64,000 bases of DNA from Adineta vaga (lineage: Eukaryota; Rotifera): NCBI GenBank assembly GCA_021613535.1, contig CP075497.1, positions 7,254,001 to 7,318,000 on the forward strand. Direction: 5' to 3'. Shown here piece after piece: positions 61,358-64,000 of this stretch (position 1 is the first letter of the stretch; the number at the start of each line of letters is the position of its first letter). The notes beneath the pieces are model-generated. The model ran no database searches, was not told the DNA's origin, and worked only from the letters and a program-made list of their open reading frames with translations. A program made the position numbers and the translations under genes.

Positions 61358-61785
61358 TAGGAAAACATAACGAATAGAAAAACGTTTTTTTTTGTGTTTT
61401 GTTATACTTGTGTTTTTCTTGAATATATATATATCCTTATTTTGTCCGTTCTTCTTGTAGATATATATGTTCTTACAAACTTCTAAAATACTTGATATGA
61501 TAACAAAAATCTACTTCTTGACATTTTTAACATCATGTTTATACAAATGAATAAAAAGATAGATGAATGTGCTGTTCATTTTAATGTGGAAAGAAAACTT
61601 TCATCATTTGTTCGCTATAATTTCAATCATTCTTTGATTAGAACGGAAAGAAGATGTCATAAAACATTAGCATACAAATGATTTCTTTCTATATAATTAA
61701 TATTTTTTTTCTTTCTTTTTGTCTTGTATCTTTGAGAGAATATTCATATCATAGAATAAAAATAGATCTTTTTTTTCTTCTTAGA
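61358..61785. other. Intergenic between AFG3L2 and MFSD6-like
   Basis: 428 bp on the same strand, with a TA-rich run near 61423-61434. A strong polypyrimidine acceptor (TTTTTTTCTTCTTAG) ends at 61784, one base before the next ATG. Confidence 0.55.
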
Positions 61786-63810
61786 ATGGGTTCATCATCA
61801 GATAAATCGAAATTATCATTTCTACATCGTCATCATCTTCTACTTAAAACGCATTATTTTTTATTCTTTTCCTCATTTGGAATTATTTTTCCTATATTAA
61901 ATTTAACTCTTCGTTCACATGGTTTATCCAATATAGAGATTTCATTTTCAAATATTATTCTTCCATTTCTTATCTTTCTTACCAGTCCATTAATTGGTTT
62001 TATTGCGGATAAATCTCGTCGATTTATTTTAACATTTAATCTTCTTTTGCTTCTCGTTATTCTTTCAATTACAAGCTTATTTTTCTTACCACATATTAAA
62101 TCTTATCATATTCAAGCAACTTTACATTCCATAAAATCCTCCGAATATATCTTAGATTTTTGTGCGAGTCAAGAAGTTGTTACTAAATGTTCATCAAGAT
62201 CTGAATGTGGATGTTCCTATCAAGCTTTTTGTAAAACAATGAATGTTTCATTAAATTTTTCCTTTACTATGAATTCGTATACAACAGAACATCATTTTTA
62301 TCAGAACGAACAGTTCATATGTGATATTAATTATCGAGTACCTATCAACAACAGTCTTCTGCGTAAGTTTAATTATCATATAAAGATAAATCCATAGCTG
62401 AACTTTTTATTAAGATAATCACAATCTTTCGAAAATGAAATGTCGAATAACTTGTTCTATACCGTATTTTTGTCATGGATTACGTTATTCTAAACAAATG
62501 ATATATATTATACTCTATTCTGTTTTGTATATCTTCGGTGCTAATCTTCTTTCAACAGATAATGCGTTGGCAACATCGATTGGCTTTGCTAGTTTACCTC
62601 GTGCTGATCTATTTGGCAAACAACGTGTTTGGGGAACAATTGGTTTTGGCATTGCAGCATTTACGGCAAGTCGAATGTATGAATTTTTCCATAGTGAATA
62701 TGTTTACATAATAATGTTTAATACGTTTGCTATATTAACAATTTTAATAACAATTTTCATACCAATACGAAAGATTGAGAAAACAAATGAGAAGAAAGAA
62801 ACGAAATTTAATCTTTCAATGTTAATTCCATTATTGAAAAAAGTTGATGTTTTGATTTTTCTATCAATAGCATTCATTTGGGGAATGTGTTTTGGATGTC
62901 TTCAACCGGTACGAACGAATGATTCACTTTTACACATTATTTTATGATCTGTTTTAGTATCTTGGATTATATATTGATGAAATTGCTCCATGTCATTCAC
63001 GTTCAATTATTGGTTGGATGTTATTGATATCTGCATCGTCAGAAGTGATTGCATTCTATGCTGCAAGAAGAGTTATTCGATTTTTTGGTAGTAATTTCTC
63101 ATGTATAATCATCTTCTTGGCATTCGCTATACGATTCAGTGGATATTATTTTCTTCCTAAACCGTTTTTTTACTTACCGATGGAAACAATGCATTTTTTT
63201 AATTTTGGTATACTTAATGTTTTGATTGCGGAAAGAGCTGATACAATCGGTATATGAAGAAATTCTTATTGATCAAAGTTTATCTCTTTGATTATTTATC
63301 CTAGCACCATCTGGACTTTCTGGGACACTTCAAGGAATTGCTCATGGGATTACACATGGTTTAGGTAATGATTAATCAAATATAGAAGATTTATTAGATA
63401 GTTTCAATTGAATTCTAATTAAAAAAGATTGATTTATCGCCTTTTTTATTATCTATCGTGCAATGAATACTAATCATTTCCATTAATAAAGCTCAATTTT
63501 TTTCATTTTCTAAATAGGTCGTGGATGTGGTTTACTCATTTCTTCCTTTATCTATATTGTTGTTCAACAGCGTCTTCTTTTTCTTATTTTTGCAATTATA
63601 AATCTAATTGCTGCCATTATTTATTCAATCTATTTCTTTCTCACCCGACAATCTTCAGGCAAGAATGTTTCGACATCAAAAAATGATAATACTGTTATCT
63701 TGGAAGCAGGTAATTTGATTTATTGATTAGAATAAGTCAATTTCAATCGATGTTTAGATCTTGAATGTTTACCATCATTACCGATGATAAAAGTGAATAA
63801 TGAACAGTAA
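61786..63810 (+). CDS. MFSD6-like major facilitator transporter (555 aa)
   Basis: Six exons (61786-62362, 62415-62908, 62958-63249, 63305-63364, 63518-63709, 63758-63810) give 1668 nt with matching phases. Around twelve membrane segments are visible. The N-terminal part (YFLFFSSFGIIFPILNLTLRSHGLS, then PLIGFIADKSRR, the MFS loop 2-3 signature) is followed by a Cys-rich extracellular loop (TKCSSRSECGCSYQAFC). The segments after it contain LPRADLFGKQRVWGTIGFGIAAF, the block typical of the MFS_1-like/MFSD6 family, and near the end GLSGTLQGIAHGITHGLGRGCG. The substrate is unknown for this family. The long frame upstream of 61786 is excluded because an acceptor ends at 61784. The exon 2 acceptor (TATTAAG, 62414) is chosen over an upstream AG that would lead to a stop. 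Confidence 0.8.
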
Positions 63811-64000
63811 AGGCAAACAATTTCTTTTTTTAACCGTTAGATTTGACAAAGAAAAAGAACAGGTCAAAGAAATGAAATTTTTTATTAGTTTTATTTTATA
63901 TTTTATTCATTATGAAAAAAGAAAATCTTTGAATGCAACATTATCCTTGAATAAAAAATGAGGAGGTTATAAGTGTTAGTTTTCATTTATTTAAACAGTT
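63811..64000 (+). other. 3' flank of the MFSD6-like gene
   Basis: Contains AATAAAA near 63950, a plausible polyadenylation signal. Nothing else before the window ends. Confidence 0.5.

Overview
This window is nuclear DNA of a small animal. The genes are metazoan: an NR2E-type nuclear receptor, a CRIM1 homologue, an N-terminal RASSF, CHK2, a claudin-like protein, POGLUT2/3 and JMJD7. They are cut by very short introns, mostly 45-60 bp and GT-AG, in very AT-rich sequence. This architecture, a Pmp3-type proteolipid, and repeated splice acceptors placed directly before start codons best fit a bdelloid rotifer. That is inference; no marker gene fixes the species. No virus, rRNA, CRISPR array or intact transposon was seen. 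Most gene models below were rebuilt by hand from splice sites, and nearly all close with consistent intron phases. Exon ends may be off by a base or two.

Layout. 1-10 kb: a small unknown gene (-), an NR2E-like nuclear receptor (-), condensin subunit NCAPH (+), and a close minus-strand pair: a methyltransferase-like protein behind an E2-like protein that lacks the catalytic cysteine. 10-15 kb: two small plus-strand genes 120 bp apart (a WDR76-motif protein and an acidic hydrophilic protein), then about 3.3 kb without genes. 15-27 kb: CRIM1 (+), a retinol-dehydrogenase-like SDR (+) and RASSF7/8 (-). 27-37 kb: a claudin-like protein (+), a possible ubiquitin-like protein with a frame break (-), JMJD7 (-), two tandem M28 aminopeptidases (-; the second is a pseudogene partly overwritten by the first) and a Ly6-like GPI protein (+). 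37-46 kb: a GC-rich candidate Pol III RNA, POGLUT2/3 (+), a 121-aa unknown (+), repeat-like DNA, a type II membrane protein of an unnamed glycosyltransferase-like family (+) and a helical unknown (+). 46-58 kb: Pmp3 (-), ADCK5 (-) with two alternative versions of one exon, CHK2 (-), a 41-aa candidate (-), an F-box-type relic (-), a class C beta-lactamase-fold hydrolase (-) and divergent membrane proteins. 58-64 kb: the mitochondrial m-AAA protease AFG3L2 (+), with a local frame break, and an MFSD6-like transporter (+).

The genes do not form one pathway. Local links include close same-strand pairs with a pyrimidine-AG acceptor at the downstream ATG, which suggests spliced-leader-resolved operons. 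Two mitochondrial maintenance proteins (ADCK5, AFG3L2) and two cell-cycle proteins (NCAPH, CHK2) are present but not adjacent. No wholly new multi-gene system was found. The strongest observations are the cysteine-less E2, the homologous alternative exons in ADCK5, the gene-conversion tract in the M28 pair and the structured GC-rich island at 37.4 kb.
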